A model generated the notes under the pieces. It saw only the letters and a list, made by a program, of their open reading frames with translations, was not told the DNA's origin and searched no databases. Below, piece by piece: positions 1 to 9,654 of a DNA stretch of 44,704 bases (its first letter is position 1; each line of letters starts with the position of its first letter). The stretch is from Burkholderiales bacterium (GTDB lineage Bacteria; Pseudomonadota; Gammaproteobacteria; Burkholderiales; Burkholderiaceae_C): assembly GCA_003963005.1 (NCBI GenBank), contig RXJW01000126.1, positions 1 to 44,704 of the forward strand, read 5' to 3'. The position numbers and the translations under genes are program-made.

Positions 1-209
1 GCGCAACTGTCTGAGCTTCGCTGCGCGCAGCGAGTTTTGCGCGGGCCCTCAAGGCCTGAGCAGCGCAGGGCAGCCCGAAGGGCCGGGCGGATCGGGGAGC
101 GACTTTTGCCTACTTTTGGTCGCTCAAAAGTAGGTCGCCCGCCGGGGCGAACTCCCGGCACGGTGCACCGAGCCCAAAGGCTCCCCGCAACGGCAACCCA
201 CGAGCCCAC
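1..209. repeat. Burkholderiales-type intergenic repeat with inverted arms
   Basis: This stretch before the first gene contains no convincing ORF. At 109-117 CCTACTTTT pairs with AAAAGTAGG at 126-134 across an 8-base loop, and the flanks (GGGGAGCGACTTTTG, GTCGCCCGCCGGGGCG) match a dispersed extragenic repeat I know from Comamonadaceae and relatives. The pairing is read directly; the family assignment is from memory. It could also act as a bidirectional transcription terminator or mRNA stabiliser. I see no clear promoter for the gene at 210. Confidence 0.55.
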
Positions 210-1448
210 ATGACCACGGCCCAACAACAAGCAGGCACCTTGCCCATCAAGGTGGCCATCACCCTCACCTACATGCTCTTCGGCGCCCTGCTCAACAGCG
301 TCGGCGCCGTGAACCTGCTCGTGGTCGAGACCCTCGCCGTCCCGCGCGAACAGGCGGCGCTGCTGGACGCCTGGAAGGACCTGCCGATCGCGATCACGTC
401 CTTCCTCGTCGCCTCACTCCTGCCTCGCCTGGGCCTGAAGCGATCGATGCTGCTGGCCCTCGCCGCGGTCGGCGCCGCCTGCCTCGCCATGCCCGCGCTG
501 CAGGCCTTCTGGGCCATCAAGCTGCTGTTCGCGACGGTCGGCGCCGGCTTCGCCCTGGTGAAGGTCAGCGCCTATTCCATGATCGGCCTCGTCACGCAGG
601 ACCGCGCGGGCCATGCGCGCTTCACGAACCTGCTGGAGGGCCTGTTCATGGTCGGCGTGCTCGGCGGCTTCCTGCTGTTCAGCCAGGCGTCGCACGCGCC
701 AGGCAACGGGTGGCTCGGCGTCTACCCGGGGCTCGCGGCGCTGGCGGCCGGCGCCTTCGTGCTGCTGCTGCTGAGCCCGTTGGACGAGAGCCCGATCCAG
801 TCGCCCGGCTCCACGCTGCGCGAGGACCTGCTCGCGATGGCGCCGCTGCTGCGCCTCGGCCTCGTCGTCGTGTTCCTGCTGTCGGCCTTCCTGTACGTGC
901 TGATCGAGCAGGGCCTCTCGACCTGGCTGCCGAGCTTCAACCAGTCGGTGCTGCACCTGCCCACCGCGATGAGCGTGGGCCTGGCGGTCATCATGCCGGC
1001 GACGACGGCGCTCGGGCGGCTCGCCAGTGCCGCGGTCATCGGCCGGCTGGGCTGGTTCACGGTCGTCATGGCCTGCCTCGTCGGCATCGCGGGGCTGATC
1101 CTCGCGACGCTGCCGCTCACCCGCGGCCTCACGCCGCTGCCGGCCGACGCCGGTTGGCTCAATGCGCCCCCCGCGGCCTACCTGCTGCCGCTGACCGGCC
1201 TGCTGCTGGCCCCCATCTACCCGGCCATCAACTCCGCCATGCTGACGGCGCTGCCCCAGCGCCAGCACGCGGCCATGACCGGGCTGATCGTCGTGTTCTC
1301 GGCACTGGGCGGCACGCTCGGCAGCTTCATCACCGGGCGGCTGTTCGTCGCCTTCGACGGCGCTACGGCCTTCGGCCTGCTCCTCGTTCCCACCGCCGCG
1401 CTCGCCGTGGCCCTGACCCGCCTGCGCGCCCGGCTGAGCCATGCCTGA
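210..1448 (+). CDS. MFS transporter
   Basis: A 412-residue, very hydrophobic protein with about twelve membrane segments in two halves joined by a more polar central loop (around residues 195-210, PLDESPIQSPGSTLRED), the layout of the major facilitator superfamily. It sits in the inner membrane and moves a small solute by secondary transport. The stop codon lies inside the trehalase gene (8-base overlap), so the two are probably co-translated. That makes a sugar or a trehalose-derived product a plausible substrate, but this is context only. The start at 210 has no strong ribosome binding site, and no substrate-specific motif was recognised. Confidence 0.85.
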   Translation: MTTAQQQAGTLPIKVAITLTYMLFGALLNSVGAVNLLVVETLAVPREQAALLDAWKDLPIAITSFLVASLLPRLGLKRSMLLALAAVGAACLAMPALQAFWAIKLLFATVGAGFALVKVSAYSMIGLVTQDRAGHARFTNLLEGLFMVGVLGGFLLFSQASHAPGNGWLGVYPGLAALAAGAFVLLLLSPLDESPIQSPGSTLREDLLAMAPLLRLGLVVVFLLSAFLYVLIEQGLSTWLPSFNQSVLHLPTAMSVGLAVIMPATTALGRLASAAVIGRLGWFTVVMACLVGIAGLILATLPLTRGLTPLPADAGWLNAPPAAYLLPLTGLLLAPIYPAINSAMLTALPQRQHAAMTGLIVVFSALGGTLGSFITGRLFVAFDGATAFGLLLVPTAALAVALTRLRARLSHA

Positions 1449-2940
1449 CCTGACCCCCTACGAGCTCTACGGCGAGCTCTTCGTTGCCGTGCAGATGGGC
1501 CGCGTGTGCGACGACGGCAAGACCTTCGTCGACGCCCGCCCGCGCATCCCGCCCGCGGCGATCCGGGCCCGCTTCGAGGCCGAGCGGCGCACGCCCGGGT
1601 TCTCGCTCGCCGACTTCGTGCAGACCCACTTCGTGCTGCCCGGCCACGGGGACACCGCGCCGCCGACGCTCCTGGGCATCCGCGAGCACATCCGCGCGCT
1701 GTGGCCGCTGCTCGTGCGCGAACACCGCGAGGCGGACGACAGCGACTCGCTGCTGCCGCTGCCCGCGCCCTTCATCGTGCCCGGCGGGCGCTTCCGCGAG
1801 CTGTATTACTGGGACAGCTACTTCACGATGCACGGCCTGCTGCTCGACGGCCGGCGCGATCTGGCCGAGGCCCTGCTGGCCAATTTCGCCCACCTGCTGC
1901 GCACGCTCGGCTTCATCCCGAACGCGACGCGGCGCTACATGCTCAGCCGCTCGCAGCCGCCGCTGTTCTTCCGCATGGTCGCGCTGATGCATGCCGACGA
2001 CCCGGCCACGGGCTTCGCGCAGTACCTCGATGCCTTGCAGGCCGAGCATGCGTTCTGGATGGCGGGTGAGCCCAGCCTCGCACCCGGCCAGGCCCACCGC
2101 CGCGTGCTGCGCCTGGCCGACGGCGCGATGCTCAACCGCTACTGGGACGAGCGCTGCACGCCCCGCGAGGAGAGCTGGCGGGAGGACGTGCTCACCTCCG
2201 AAGCCGCCCGCGGCCGCCTGCCGACCGAGGTCTGGCGCGACCTGCGCGCCGGCGCGGAGAGCGGCTGGGACTTCTCCGGCCGCTGGTGCGCCGACGCCGC
2301 CGACATGGCCACGATCGAGACCACCGCCATCGCACCGGTCGACCTGAACGCGCTGCTCGCCGGGCTGGAAGACGCCATCGCCCAGGGCGCGGCGCGCGCC
2401 GGTGACGGCCGCACGGCTGCGGCCTTCGCCGCGCGGGCCGCCACGCGGCGCGACCTGCTGCAGACCCGCTTCTGGCGCGCCGACGCCGGCCTGTTCTCCG
2501 ACCTGCACCGGCAGCATCCCGACACCGCCCGACCGCTGACCGCGGCGGCGCTGGTGCCGCTGTACCTGGGCCTGGCCACCGCGCCGCAGGCCGCGGCGAT
2601 GGCCACGCAGGTCCGGCAGCACCTGCTCGGGCCCAACGGCCTGCTCACCACGGCCCGGCACACCGGCCAGCAATGGGACGCCCCCAACGGCTGGGCGCCG
2701 CTGCAGTGGATGGCCGCCGAGGGTCTGGCGCGTTATGGCCACACCGCCCTGGCGCGCGAGATCGCCGAGCGCTGGTGCGCCAGCGTGCACCGCGTCTATC
2801 TCGCGACCGGCCGGCTGCTGGAGAAATACGACGTGACGCAGGACCGCCCGGGCGGCGGCGGCGAGTACGAGACGCAGGATGGCTTCGGCTGGACCAATGG
2901 CGTGTATGTCGCCTTCCGGGAAGGGCTGCTCAAGCCCTGA
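1441..2940 (+). CDS. treF: Trehalase (GH37), cytoplasmic type
   Basis: Hydrolyses trehalose to two glucose molecules. The 499-residue protein has both family 37 signatures: PGGRFRELYYWDSYF at about residues 114-128 and QWDAPNGWAPLQ at about 411-422, plus the glycine-rich GGGGEYETQDGFGWTNG stretch near the C terminus. There is no signal peptide and the start overlaps the end of the MFS gene, so a cytosolic TreF-like enzyme is more likely than periplasmic TreA. The length is a little shorter than Escherichia coli TreF, which has an N-terminal extension. Co-expression with the transporter suggests use of an imported or endogenous disaccharide. The family is certain; the TreF versus TreA label rests on the missing signal peptide. 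Confidence 0.93.
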   Translation: MPDLTPYELYGELFVAVQMGRVCDDGKTFVDARPRIPPAAIRARFEAERRTPGFSLADFVQTHFVLPGHGDTAPPTLLGIREHIRALWPLLVREHREADDSDSLLPLPAPFIVPGGRFRELYYWDSYFTMHGLLLDGRRDLAEALLANFAHLLRTLGFIPNATRRYMLSRSQPPLFFRMVALMHADDPATGFAQYLDALQAEHAFWMAGEPSLAPGQAHRRVLRLADGAMLNRYWDERCTPREESWREDVLTSEAARGRLPTEVWRDLRAGAESGWDFSGRWCADAADMATIETTAIAPVDLNALLAGLEDAIAQGAARAGDGRTAAAFAARAATRRDLLQTRFWRADAGLFSDLHRQHPDTARPLTAAALVPLYLGLATAPQAAAMATQVRQHLLGPNGLLTTARHTGQQWDAPNGWAPLQWMAAEGLARYGHTALAREIAERWCASVHRVYLATGRLLEKYDVTQDRPGGGGEYETQDGFGWTNGVYVAFREGLLKP

Positions 2941-2954
2941 GCGGCGCCTGCGGC

Positions 2955-2960
2955 TAAGCT
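2955..2960 (+). promoter_or_regulatory. TANNNT -10-like box close to start codon
   Basis: TAAGCT ends ten bases before the ATG at 2971, with no Shine-Dalgarno sequence between. The same arrangement recurs upstream of 11985, 19734 and 35868. It may be the -10 of a promoter giving a very short leader. No good -35 is visible. Confidence 0.35.
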
Positions 2961-2970
2961 GCCGCCCGTC

Positions 2971-3654
2971 ATGCCCGCCAACACGCCCACCTTCAGCCCC
3001 GCCGCGCTCGCGCGCTGCATCCCGTTCGCCGTCTTCATGGCCCTGCTCGCGCTGCGCGGCTACCTGCCCGACGACCTCGGCGTGGACGCGCGCTGGATCT
3101 ACGGCGTGCAGACCGCCCTCGTCGCCGGGCTGCTGGCGGTCTACTGGCGGGACTACGGCGAGTTGGTGCGGCAGAACCTGCCGGACGCCCGCGAGACGGG
3201 CTGGGCGGTCGTCGTGGGCATCGCCGTCTTTGCGCTGTGGGTGCAGCTGGACGCACCCTGGATGCAGCTCGGCACCGCCACCGCCAGCTTCGTGCCCCTG
3301 GACGCCGACGGCCACCTGATCTGGCCGCTGGTGCTGCTGCGCCTGGCCGGCGCGGCGCTCGTCGTGCCGGTCATGGAGGAGCTTTTCTGGCGCAGCTTCC
3401 TGATGCGCTGGGTGCAGCACCCGGGCTTCGAGCGCGTGGACCCGCAGACGGTGGGCCTGAAGGCCATCGTCGTGTCGACCTTCGTCTTCACGCTGGCGCA
3501 CACGCTGTGGCTGGCGGCCGTCATCGCCGGCCTGGCCTACGCGCTGCTGTATCGCCGCACGGGCAAGCTGTGGTCGGCCGTCATCGCGCATGCGGTGACG
3601 AACGGCCTGCTCGGCGTGTGGGTCATCGCGACCGGGCGCTGGGAGTTCTGGTGA
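2971..3654 (+). CDS. CPBP family intramembrane protease (CAAX protease-related)
   Basis: A 227-residue polytopic membrane protein with the three CPBP/ABI motifs: EELFWR (Glu136, Glu137, Arg141), a first His in LAHTLW (His177) and a second in IAHAVTN (His207). These form the metal or active site of intramembrane glutamate/CAAX-type proteases. The N terminus and size resemble the subgroup called CAAX prenyl protease-related in exosortase-bearing bacteria, but no exosortase gene is in the window. It follows the trehalase by 30 bases and probably has its own start signal (TAAGCT box upstream). The substrate is unknown. Confidence 0.85.
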   Translation: MPANTPTFSPAALARCIPFAVFMALLALRGYLPDDLGVDARWIYGVQTALVAGLLAVYWRDYGELVRQNLPDARETGWAVVVGIAVFALWVQLDAPWMQLGTATASFVPLDADGHLIWPLVLLRLAGAALVVPVMEELFWRSFLMRWVQHPGFERVDPQTVGLKAIVVSTFVFTLAHTLWLAAVIAGLAYALLYRRTGKLWSAVIAHAVTNGLLGVWVIATGRWEFW

Positions 3655-3667
3655 CGCCCGGGCGGCG

Positions 3668-5341
3668 TCAGGCCTTGCTGCCCTTCTCGCGCTCCTGCAG
3701 CGCCCGCCACATCACCTTGCCCGCGCCGCTCTTGGGCAGGCTGTCGACGAACTCCACGATCGCCGGCACCTTGTAGGCCGCCATGTGGGCGCGGCACCAG
3801 TCGCGCAGTTCGGCCTCGGTCAGCGACTCATGGCCCGCGCGGCGCACGACGACGGCCTTGACCGTCTCGCCGCGGTAGGTGTCCGGCGCCGCGATGATGC
3901 AGGCCTCGGCGATGCCGGGGTGGGCGTGCATCAGGTTCTCGACCTCGCTGGGCCAGACCTTGAAGCCGCTCGCATTGATCATCCGCTTGAGGCGGTCGGT
4001 CATGAAGAAGTAGCCGTCGGCGTCCACGTAGCCGATGTCGCCGCTGCGAAAGAACCGCCGGCCCTCGAACTCGATGAAGGCCGCCGCGGTCGCGTCGGGC
4101 CGGCCCCAGTAGCCTTCGAACACCATGGGGCCGTGGATGATGATCTCGCCGCTCTCGCCCACGGGCAGCTCGCGCAGCGTGTCGGGGTCCACCACGCGCG
4201 CATCGCAGCTCATGTAGGGCACGCCGAGGCACTGCTGCTTGGGCGCGTCGTAGGGGTTGCTGTGGCTCGGCGCCGCGGTCTCGGTCAGGCCGTAGCCTTC
4301 CATGTAGCGCAGGCCGAAGCGGTTCCACAGCCGCTCGGCGATCGCCTGCGGCATGGCCGCGCCGCCGCCGCCGATGGAGACCATGCTGCTGAGGTCGAAC
4401 CGGTCGACCTCGGGGCTGGCGAGCAGGTCGATGACCATGGTGGGGATGTTCGTCCAGCGCGTGACGCGGTGCGTGGCGATCAGCCGTGCGGCGTACTCGC
4501 GCTGCCAGCGGGGCATCAGCACCAGCGCCGCACCGCAGGCCAGCGTGCCGTGCAGCACGACCACCATGCCGGTGATGTGGAACATGGGCACCACGCCGAG
4601 CACCACGTCCTCGTGGTTGGCGTTGCTCCACAGCCCGCCCGCGTAGACGTTGTGCTGCAGGCTGCGGTGCTTGTGCATGCAGCCCTTGGGGTGGCCGGTG
4701 GTGCCGCTGGTGTAGGCCAAAAGGGCGAGGTCGTCGGCCTGCACGTCCACGGCCGGCGGCGGCGTGGTGCAGGCCATCGCCTCGGCCCAGGGCGTGGCGC
4801 CGGCAGGCAGAGCGATGTCGGCATTCAGCCAGTCGGCCCAGCCAGGCGGCAGGCCGGTGCCGTCGGTGCGGCCACCGGGCAGCGCTTCGGCCAGGCGGGT
4901 CACGAGCAGCCGCTCAGCCGGCATGCCGGCCGCGAGCCATTCGGCGGTGAGGTCGGCACTCGTCACGGCGAACACCGCGCCGCTGTCGTCGATCAGGTGC
5001 TTGATCTCGGCCGCGCGGCACATCGGGTTCACCGGCACCAGCACCACGCCCAGGCTCAGCAGCGCGTAGTGCGCGATGACGAGCTGCGGGCAGTTCTGCA
5101 GGTCCACCAGCACCCGGTCACCCTTGGCGATGCCGCGCTGCGCGAACCAGCCGGCGACGCGCTGCACCTGCGCGGCGAGCTCGGCGTAGGTGGTGGTCTG
5201 GCCGAGGAAGATCAGCGCCGGCCGGTGCGGGAAGCGGCGCGCATTGACGAGCAGGTTGTCGTGCAGCCCGACGGCCGGCGGCTCGATGGCATGCGGCACG
5301 CGGGCGGGCCAGAACTTGTGGTGAGCGCGGGCAGTCGTCAT
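3668..5341 (-). CDS. AMP-dependent acyl-CoA synthetase/ligase
   Basis: Activates a carboxylic acid, probably a medium or long-chain fatty acid, to its acyl-CoA through an acyl-adenylate. In the 557-residue protein the P-loop-like motif YTSGTTGHPKG lies at 210-220, the adenylate motif GYGLTE follows, then the hinge SGDIGYVDADGYF, and the catalytic lysine is in LPKSGAGK (Lys542). All key elements of the ANL superfamily are intact. It begins 16 bases after the EamA transporter gene, so the two form a minus-strand operon. It faces the CPBP gene tail to tail. The chain-length specificity cannot be read from the sequence. Confidence 0.92.
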   Translation of the reverse strand: MTTARAHHKFWPARVPHAIEPPAVGLHDNLLVNARRFPHRPALIFLGQTTTYAELAAQVQRVAGWFAQRGIAKGDRVLVDLQNCPQLVIAHYALLSLGVVLVPVNPMCRAAEIKHLIDDSGAVFAVTSADLTAEWLAAGMPAERLLVTRLAEALPGGRTDGTGLPPGWADWLNADIALPAGATPWAEAMACTTPPPAVDVQADDLALLAYTSGTTGHPKGCMHKHRSLQHNVYAGGLWSNANHEDVVLGVVPMFHITGMVVVLHGTLACGAALVLMPRWQREYAARLIATHRVTRWTNIPTMVIDLLASPEVDRFDLSSMVSIGGGGAAMPQAIAERLWNRFGLRYMEGYGLTETAAPSHSNPYDAPKQQCLGVPYMSCDARVVDPDTLRELPVGESGEIIIHGPMVFEGYWGRPDATAAAFIEFEGRRFFRSGDIGYVDADGYFFMTDRLKRMINASGFKVWPSEVENLMHAHPGIAEACIIAAPDTYRGETVKAVVVRRAGHESLTEAELRDWCRAHMAAYKVPAIVEFVDSLPKSGAGKVMWRALQEREKGSKA

Positions 5342-5357
5342 CTGGGCAGTCTCCGGT

Positions 5358-6215
5358 CTACTTTCTGGCCACCACCAGATAGACGCCCAGCAGCGTCACA
5401 CCCATGCCGGCGATGGCTTGTGCACCGAGTGTCTCGCCGAACAGCAGCCACGCCATCACCGAGGTGACAGAGGGCACCAGATACATCGTGCTGCTGACCG
5501 CCGTGACGCGGCCGTGGCGCAGCATGTAGAACATCAGGCTGATGCCGCCGGCGGTCAGCACGAACACGCTCCAGGCCATCGCAAAGACGACGTCGGTGTT
5601 CCAGACGATGCGCATCGGCTCCAGCCACCACGCCATCGGCAGCGTGGCCGCGAGCGACGCGGCGAACTGCACGACCTGGCCGGTGCGCAGGTCGAACTGC
5701 GGCACGAAGCGCTTCTGGTAGAGCGTGCCGCCGGTGATGGCCAAGAGCGCCATCAGGCTCAGCAGCAGCGGCGGGCCGTAGCTCGCGCCGAGGTTGAGCT
5801 TGTGCCAGATGACGAGCACCACGCCGGCCAGGCCCAGCGCCACGCCCGCCCACTGCCGCGGCGACACGCGCTCGCCGATGAGCGGCGCGGCGGCAGCCAC
5901 CAGCACCGGCTGCAGGTTGACGATGAGCGCCGCCGTGCCTGCGGGCAGGCCCTGACGGATGGCCACCCACACGCCACCGAGGTACAGCGCCTGGATGCCC
6001 AGGCCGGCCACCGCCAGGTGCATCATCGACCGCGGCGATGGCCACGGGGCGCGCGCCATCAGCGCCAGCGCCAGCATCAGCACGACGACGCCGGCATAGC
6101 GCCAGCTCAGGAAGGTCAGCGGGTCGGCGTAGGGCGCGGCGAGCTTGGCAGCGATGTAGCCGGTGGCCCAGATGAAGATGAACAGCGGTGGGGCGATGCG
6201 GTCGAGAAAGGGCAT
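5358..6215 (-). CDS. EamA/DMT family transporter
   Basis: A 285-residue inner-membrane protein with about ten transmembrane helices arranged as two EamA repeats; the second repeat ends with the usual LFGETLGAQAIAGMGVTLLGVYLV pattern (positions near the C terminus, shown in part by GETLGAQ). Members of the drug/metabolite transporter superfamily export metabolites or amino acids. The start at 6215 encodes MPFLDRIAPPLFIFIWATGY, typical of family N termini. It is the first gene of a two-gene operon with the acyl-CoA ligase. The substrate is unknown. Confidence 0.88.
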   Translation of the reverse strand: MPFLDRIAPPLFIFIWATGYIAAKLAAPYADPLTFLSWRYAGVVVLMLALALMARAPWPSPRSMMHLAVAGLGIQALYLGGVWVAIRQGLPAGTAALIVNLQPVLVAAAAPLIGERVSPRQWAGVALGLAGVVLVIWHKLNLGASYGPPLLLSLMALLAITGGTLYQKRFVPQFDLRTGQVVQFAASLAATLPMAWWLEPMRIVWNTDVVFAMAWSVFVLTAGGISLMFYMLRHGRVTAVSSTMYLVPSVTSVMAWLLFGETLGAQAIAGMGVTLLGVYLVVARK

Positions 6216-6301
6216 CCGCGCATCATGCAGCAGCCCCCCAGGTGCCGGCTTTCGTCAACCGGCGAGGGCGACGTGTTCCGCAGCGTGCCCGCCTCGGCAG
6301 C

Positions 6302-6526
6302 TCAGCCTGGCGTGCCGGTGCTGCCGAAGGCCGGATGACGGACGTCCGCCTCCATCAACTCCCGCAGGCAGGCCATGCACACGCAGGTGCGGTACTGGTC
6401 GGCGAGGTGCTGGCGCAAGCGCTCGGACAGGCGAATGCCGAAGCAGGCACAGTGGCCGGCCTGGAAGCCGCATTCAAAGCCGCCGCCGCAGCGCGGGCAG
6501 CGGGCGTCGATCACCGGGCCGCTCAT
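6302..6526 (-). CDS. Cysteine-rich CWC family protein
   Basis: A 74-residue protein starting MSGPVIDARCPRCGG. Cysteines occur in CPRCGGGFECG, HCACF and CVCMACL, the arrangement of small zinc-binding CWC proteins. Its ATG overlaps the stop of the DUF1801 gene (ATGA, 6523-6526), which fixes the start within a longer open frame. It is the last gene of a minus-strand trio. The biochemical role is unknown; metal binding is inferred from the CxxC pairs. Confidence 0.8.
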   Translation of the reverse strand: MSGPVIDARCPRCGGGFECGFQAGHCACFGIRLSERLRQHLADQYRTCVCMACLRELMEADVRHPAFGSTGTPG

Positions 6527-6933
6527 GCGCGACGTTGCCGCACGGCGGCGGCGCAAAGATCCTCGAGCACGGTGAGGTCCACGTCGGACAGGCGCTTGAG
6601 GTACAGGCAGCCCTTGCCCTGGCGGTGCTTGCCCAGACGCGCGAGCAGCGCCTCGCTCTGCGCAAAGCCCTGCAGGTGCAGGTAAAGGCTGAGCTCGCCC
6701 TTGCCGCCTGCGCCGCTGGCGAAGCCGATCTCGAAGGTGTCGCCCTCGCGGCCGCTGTCGTACACGTAGTGGTGGTGACCGAAGCCCACCAGGCGGCCCC
6801 ACAGCCGCGGGGGATGGCCGCTGACGCGCTGCATCAGTGCACTCAGCGCACGGCAGTCTTGCGCCCGGGCCTCGGGCTGGGCGTCGAACAGGGCTTGCAC
6901 GGCGGCATCGGCGGTCTTGTCGGCAGCGGGCAT
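6523..6933 (-). CDS. DUF1801 domain-containing protein
   Basis: A 136-residue protein with the DUF1801 (YdhG-like) core: HPPRLWGRLVGFGHHHYVY, then EIGFASGAGGKGELSLYLH, then LGKHRQGKGCLYLKRLSDVD. The start MPAADKTADAAVQALF is chosen because it gives the normal family N terminus and lies 7 bases after the preceding stop. These proteins have a small alpha/beta fold and no established enzymatic role. It is translationally linked to the CWC protein downstream. Confidence 0.85.
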   Translation of the reverse strand: MPAADKTADAAVQALFDAQPEARAQDCRALSALMQRVSGHPPRLWGRLVGFGHHHYVYDSGREGDTFEIGFASGAGGKGELSLYLHLQGFAQSEALLARLGKHRQGKGCLYLKRLSDVDLTVLEDLCAAAVRQRRA

Positions 6934-6940
6934 GGCGGGC

Positions 6941-9610
6941 TCAGGCAGGCGGGGCGAGCGCGGATTGTGCGTCGCCGGCCGGTGGCTGTGCCAGCCGCCC
7001 CACGAACGTGCGACGCACGCGCTCCGAACGCAGGAAGTAGGCAATCCAGATCGCCGAGGCCACGCAGATGCGCAACACATTGCCCGCGTCTGCCGCCGTC
7101 CAGTGGGCCTTGACCACCGGGATGATCTCGGCCGCCGCCGCATCGATCAAGGCCCCTGCGACCGCCAGCATCGCCCAGCCGACGTAGACCCGCGGCATGC
7201 TGCTGCGGCGCTTGAAGGCCAGCACCAGCAGCAACAGGGCGCCCGCGATCAGCGCCAGGTTGAGCGCGCACTCCACGAGCAACAGCGGCGCCATCAGCGG
7301 GTGATAGCCCGGGGTGGTCGGCAGCGTGATGAGGCTCCACTGCTGCACGGTCAGGGTGGGCAAGGCCTCGACCAGGCCCTTGCCCACCATCAGCGGCGAC
7401 ACCGCCAACCCGAGCAAGGGCAGCCACAGCCAGCCGCCCACGCGGCTTTCGGCAGGCACCCCTTCGGCCCACGCGGGGGGCTCCGGGTCCCACCGGTAGA
7501 GGCGCCGCGCCAGCACGGCCAGGCCGCCGATCGCGGCCAGGCCCACCAGCAGGGGCAGCCAGTGCGGGGAGTCGGCCCCGGGGCCGAGCGGCGCGGCGGC
7601 GCCAGCGGCTTTCGGCTGGGGGCCGTCGTCGAGGTAGAGGCTGTAGTTGATGCCCGCCCGCGCCTTGTCGAGCTGGGCCACGTAGGCCGTCATCGCCTCG
7701 GCGTCGACATGGTCGGTGTGGGTCTCGTACCGGTCGGTCAGCACGAGGGTGCGGCCGTCCCGCCAGACCTCCTCGCGGCGCATCGTGAACACGGGCCCCG
7801 ACACGACGACGTCGTCGGGCTTCACGTGCCATTCCTGCGGCAGGTGGAATTCGCTGACGAGCGTGAAGTCCACCGGGTGCCGCAGCCCCAGCGGGCCGCT
7901 GCGGTTCAGGCCCTTCGGGCGGCGCAGCCACTCGATGAGGTCGGGCACTTCCAGCTCGCCGGTCCAGCGCCCCCGCTTGTCGTTGCGCACCCAGTAGGTC
8001 GGCATGCGGTAGTGCTCGACGAGTTCCACGACGTTGGCGTCCGGGTCGTCGCGGGTGGTGAACGGCGCCGCCACGGCCAGGCCCGGGTAGCTCGCGGCGT
8101 AGAAGTCGAGGTACTGCTTCTGCAAGTCCTGGCGGGACTGCGTGGCCAGCGCCTCACGCAGCATCTCGGCGGCCTCGCCGTGGGCGCGCGTGGTGACGGT
8201 CAGCGTGGCGGGCTGGTCGAAGCCGGCGCTGGCGTCGAGCACGGTGCGCAGCTCGCGCTTGAGCGTGCGGGCCTGCACGCCGGCCATGGGCACGAGCTCG
8301 CGCGAGTCCTCGCTGACCAGCAGCGCACGGCCGTAGTCGGACTGCACCCACTGCGCCACGCCCTGGCCGGCCTGCGGCGTGCGCGTGGGGTCGAGCCACA
8401 CGCGGCGGCCGCCGAGGTCCGCCTGCACGAGCACGTGGTTGAAGGCCCAGGGGGTGGGCAGGCGATCCTGCGTGGCCTGGCGCAGGCTGGTGTGCACGAG
8501 GGCCGGGCGCGCCGGGATGCCCAGGCCGCGCAGCAGCGCCAGGCTCAGCAGGGTCTTGTCCTTGCAGTCCCCGAAGCGGCGCTCCAGCACCACCTCGGGC
8601 GCGTGCGGCGCATGCGAGTTCGCGCCCATCTCGATGCCGAGGTAGCGCACCTCGCGCTGCACGAAGCGCAGCGCCGCGAGCAGCCGCTGCTCGGGGTCGG
8701 TCGTGGTGCCGGCAATGCGCGCCACCTCGCGGTCGACCCCTGGCAGCGGACCCTCGGGCAGGCGGTACAGCGGCATGGCCCAGCGCGCCACGGCGGCCCA
8801 ATCGGCGAACTCGCCCCATTCGGCCCAGGTGTAGGGGTCGTACCAGCCGGGGCTCTGGTCGTCGACCACGCGGGCCGGCACCTCGCGCAGACGCCAGCGG
8901 TGGTCGAGCTCGCCGCCGCTGCGGGTGACGGTCGCGGCCTGTGCCCCGTTGTGCAGCTTCCAGTGCAGCGGCCGGCCCTCGGGCCACAAGAGCCGGGCAT
9001 GGCGGTAGGCCACCGGCACACCCCAGTCGAAGTCGAAGCTGCCGAAGCGGTAGGCGCCGAACACCGGGTTGCTGCCCTGCAGGCTGTAGACCGTCTCGAC
9101 GACATCGCCCACCTGCACGTCCTTCAGCGCGACGTGCGCCGTCAGCCGCCCGTCGAAGATGAGCGACTCCAGGCTCGCCTCGCGCTGCAGCAGCTTCAGG
9201 CTGCCGGGAGCGGCGCTGGACACCACCCGGCCACCACGGCGCACCTCGATGCGGTGCACCGTGAGCGTCTGGTAGCTGGGGTCGAAGCGGAGCTGGACGT
9301 TGGCGATGTCCTCCACGCCGCGCGGGTTGACGGCCCGGGTGGCGTTGTGCCGGTACTCGGTCTGCACGGCGCCCACGACTCGGACCTGCTGGTCGGCCAG
9401 CAGGTGGTGCTGGCCATCGCTGAGCCCGGCCTCGGGCACCGCGGCCTCCAGGGGCACGGCCTGGGGGTCGACCCATGCCGGCACCGGCGCGAAGTTCACC
9501 CGCGCGCCGGCGCCTGCCGCCCCGGAGACGCCCGGTGCCGCCTGCGCGCCGCCGACGAGCACCGCCACGATGAAGCCGGCGCCTGCCAGCCTCGCTCTCC
9601 ACGTGCGCAT
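6941..9610 (-). CDS. DUF3857 and transglutaminase domain protein
   Basis: An 889-residue envelope protein. It begins with a signal peptide (MRTWRARLAGAGFIVAVLVGGAQA), which is why I place the start at 9610 rather than at the longer open frame. A DUF3857 beta-rich domain covers roughly residues 60-220. A transglutaminase-like cysteine protease-fold domain follows, with Cys in RRFGDCKDKTLL, His in AFNHVLVQ and Asp in RVWLDPT, a complete triad. The C-terminal quarter has several hydrophobic segments (about residues 680-860) that look membrane-spanning. It leads an operon with DUF1801 and CWC genes. The substrate is not known for this family. Confidence 0.88.
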   Translation of the reverse strand: MRTWRARLAGAGFIVAVLVGGAQAAPGVSGAAGAGARVNFAPVPAWVDPQAVPLEAAVPEAGLSDGQHHLLADQQVRVVGAVQTEYRHNATRAVNPRGVEDIANVQLRFDPSYQTLTVHRIEVRRGGRVVSSAAPGSLKLLQREASLESLIFDGRLTAHVALKDVQVGDVVETVYSLQGSNPVFGAYRFGSFDFDWGVPVAYRHARLLWPEGRPLHWKLHNGAQAATVTRSGGELDHRWRLREVPARVVDDQSPGWYDPYTWAEWGEFADWAAVARWAMPLYRLPEGPLPGVDREVARIAGTTTDPEQRLLAALRFVQREVRYLGIEMGANSHAPHAPEVVLERRFGDCKDKTLLSLALLRGLGIPARPALVHTSLRQATQDRLPTPWAFNHVLVQADLGGRRVWLDPTRTPQAGQGVAQWVQSDYGRALLVSEDSRELVPMAGVQARTLKRELRTVLDASAGFDQPATLTVTTRAHGEAAEMLREALATQSRQDLQKQYLDFYAASYPGLAVAAPFTTRDDPDANVVELVEHYRMPTYWVRNDKRGRWTGELEVPDLIEWLRRPKGLNRSGPLGLRHPVDFTLVSEFHLPQEWHVKPDDVVVSGPVFTMRREEVWRDGRTLVLTDRYETHTDHVDAEAMTAYVAQLDKARAGINYSLYLDDGPQPKAAGAAAPLGPGADSPHWLPLLVGLAAIGGLAVLARRLYRWDPEPPAWAEGVPAESRVGGWLWLPLLGLAVSPLMVGKGLVEALPTLTVQQWSLITLPTTPGYHPLMAPLLLVECALNLALIAGALLLLVLAFKRRSSMPRVYVGWAMLAVAGALIDAAAAEIIPVVKAHWTAADAGNVLRICVASAIWIAYFLRSERVRRTFVGRLAQPPAGDAQSALAPPA

Positions 9611-9654
9611 CACGGCGCCTCCCTCTGTTTTTGCGCGGCGATTATCAGCAGCGC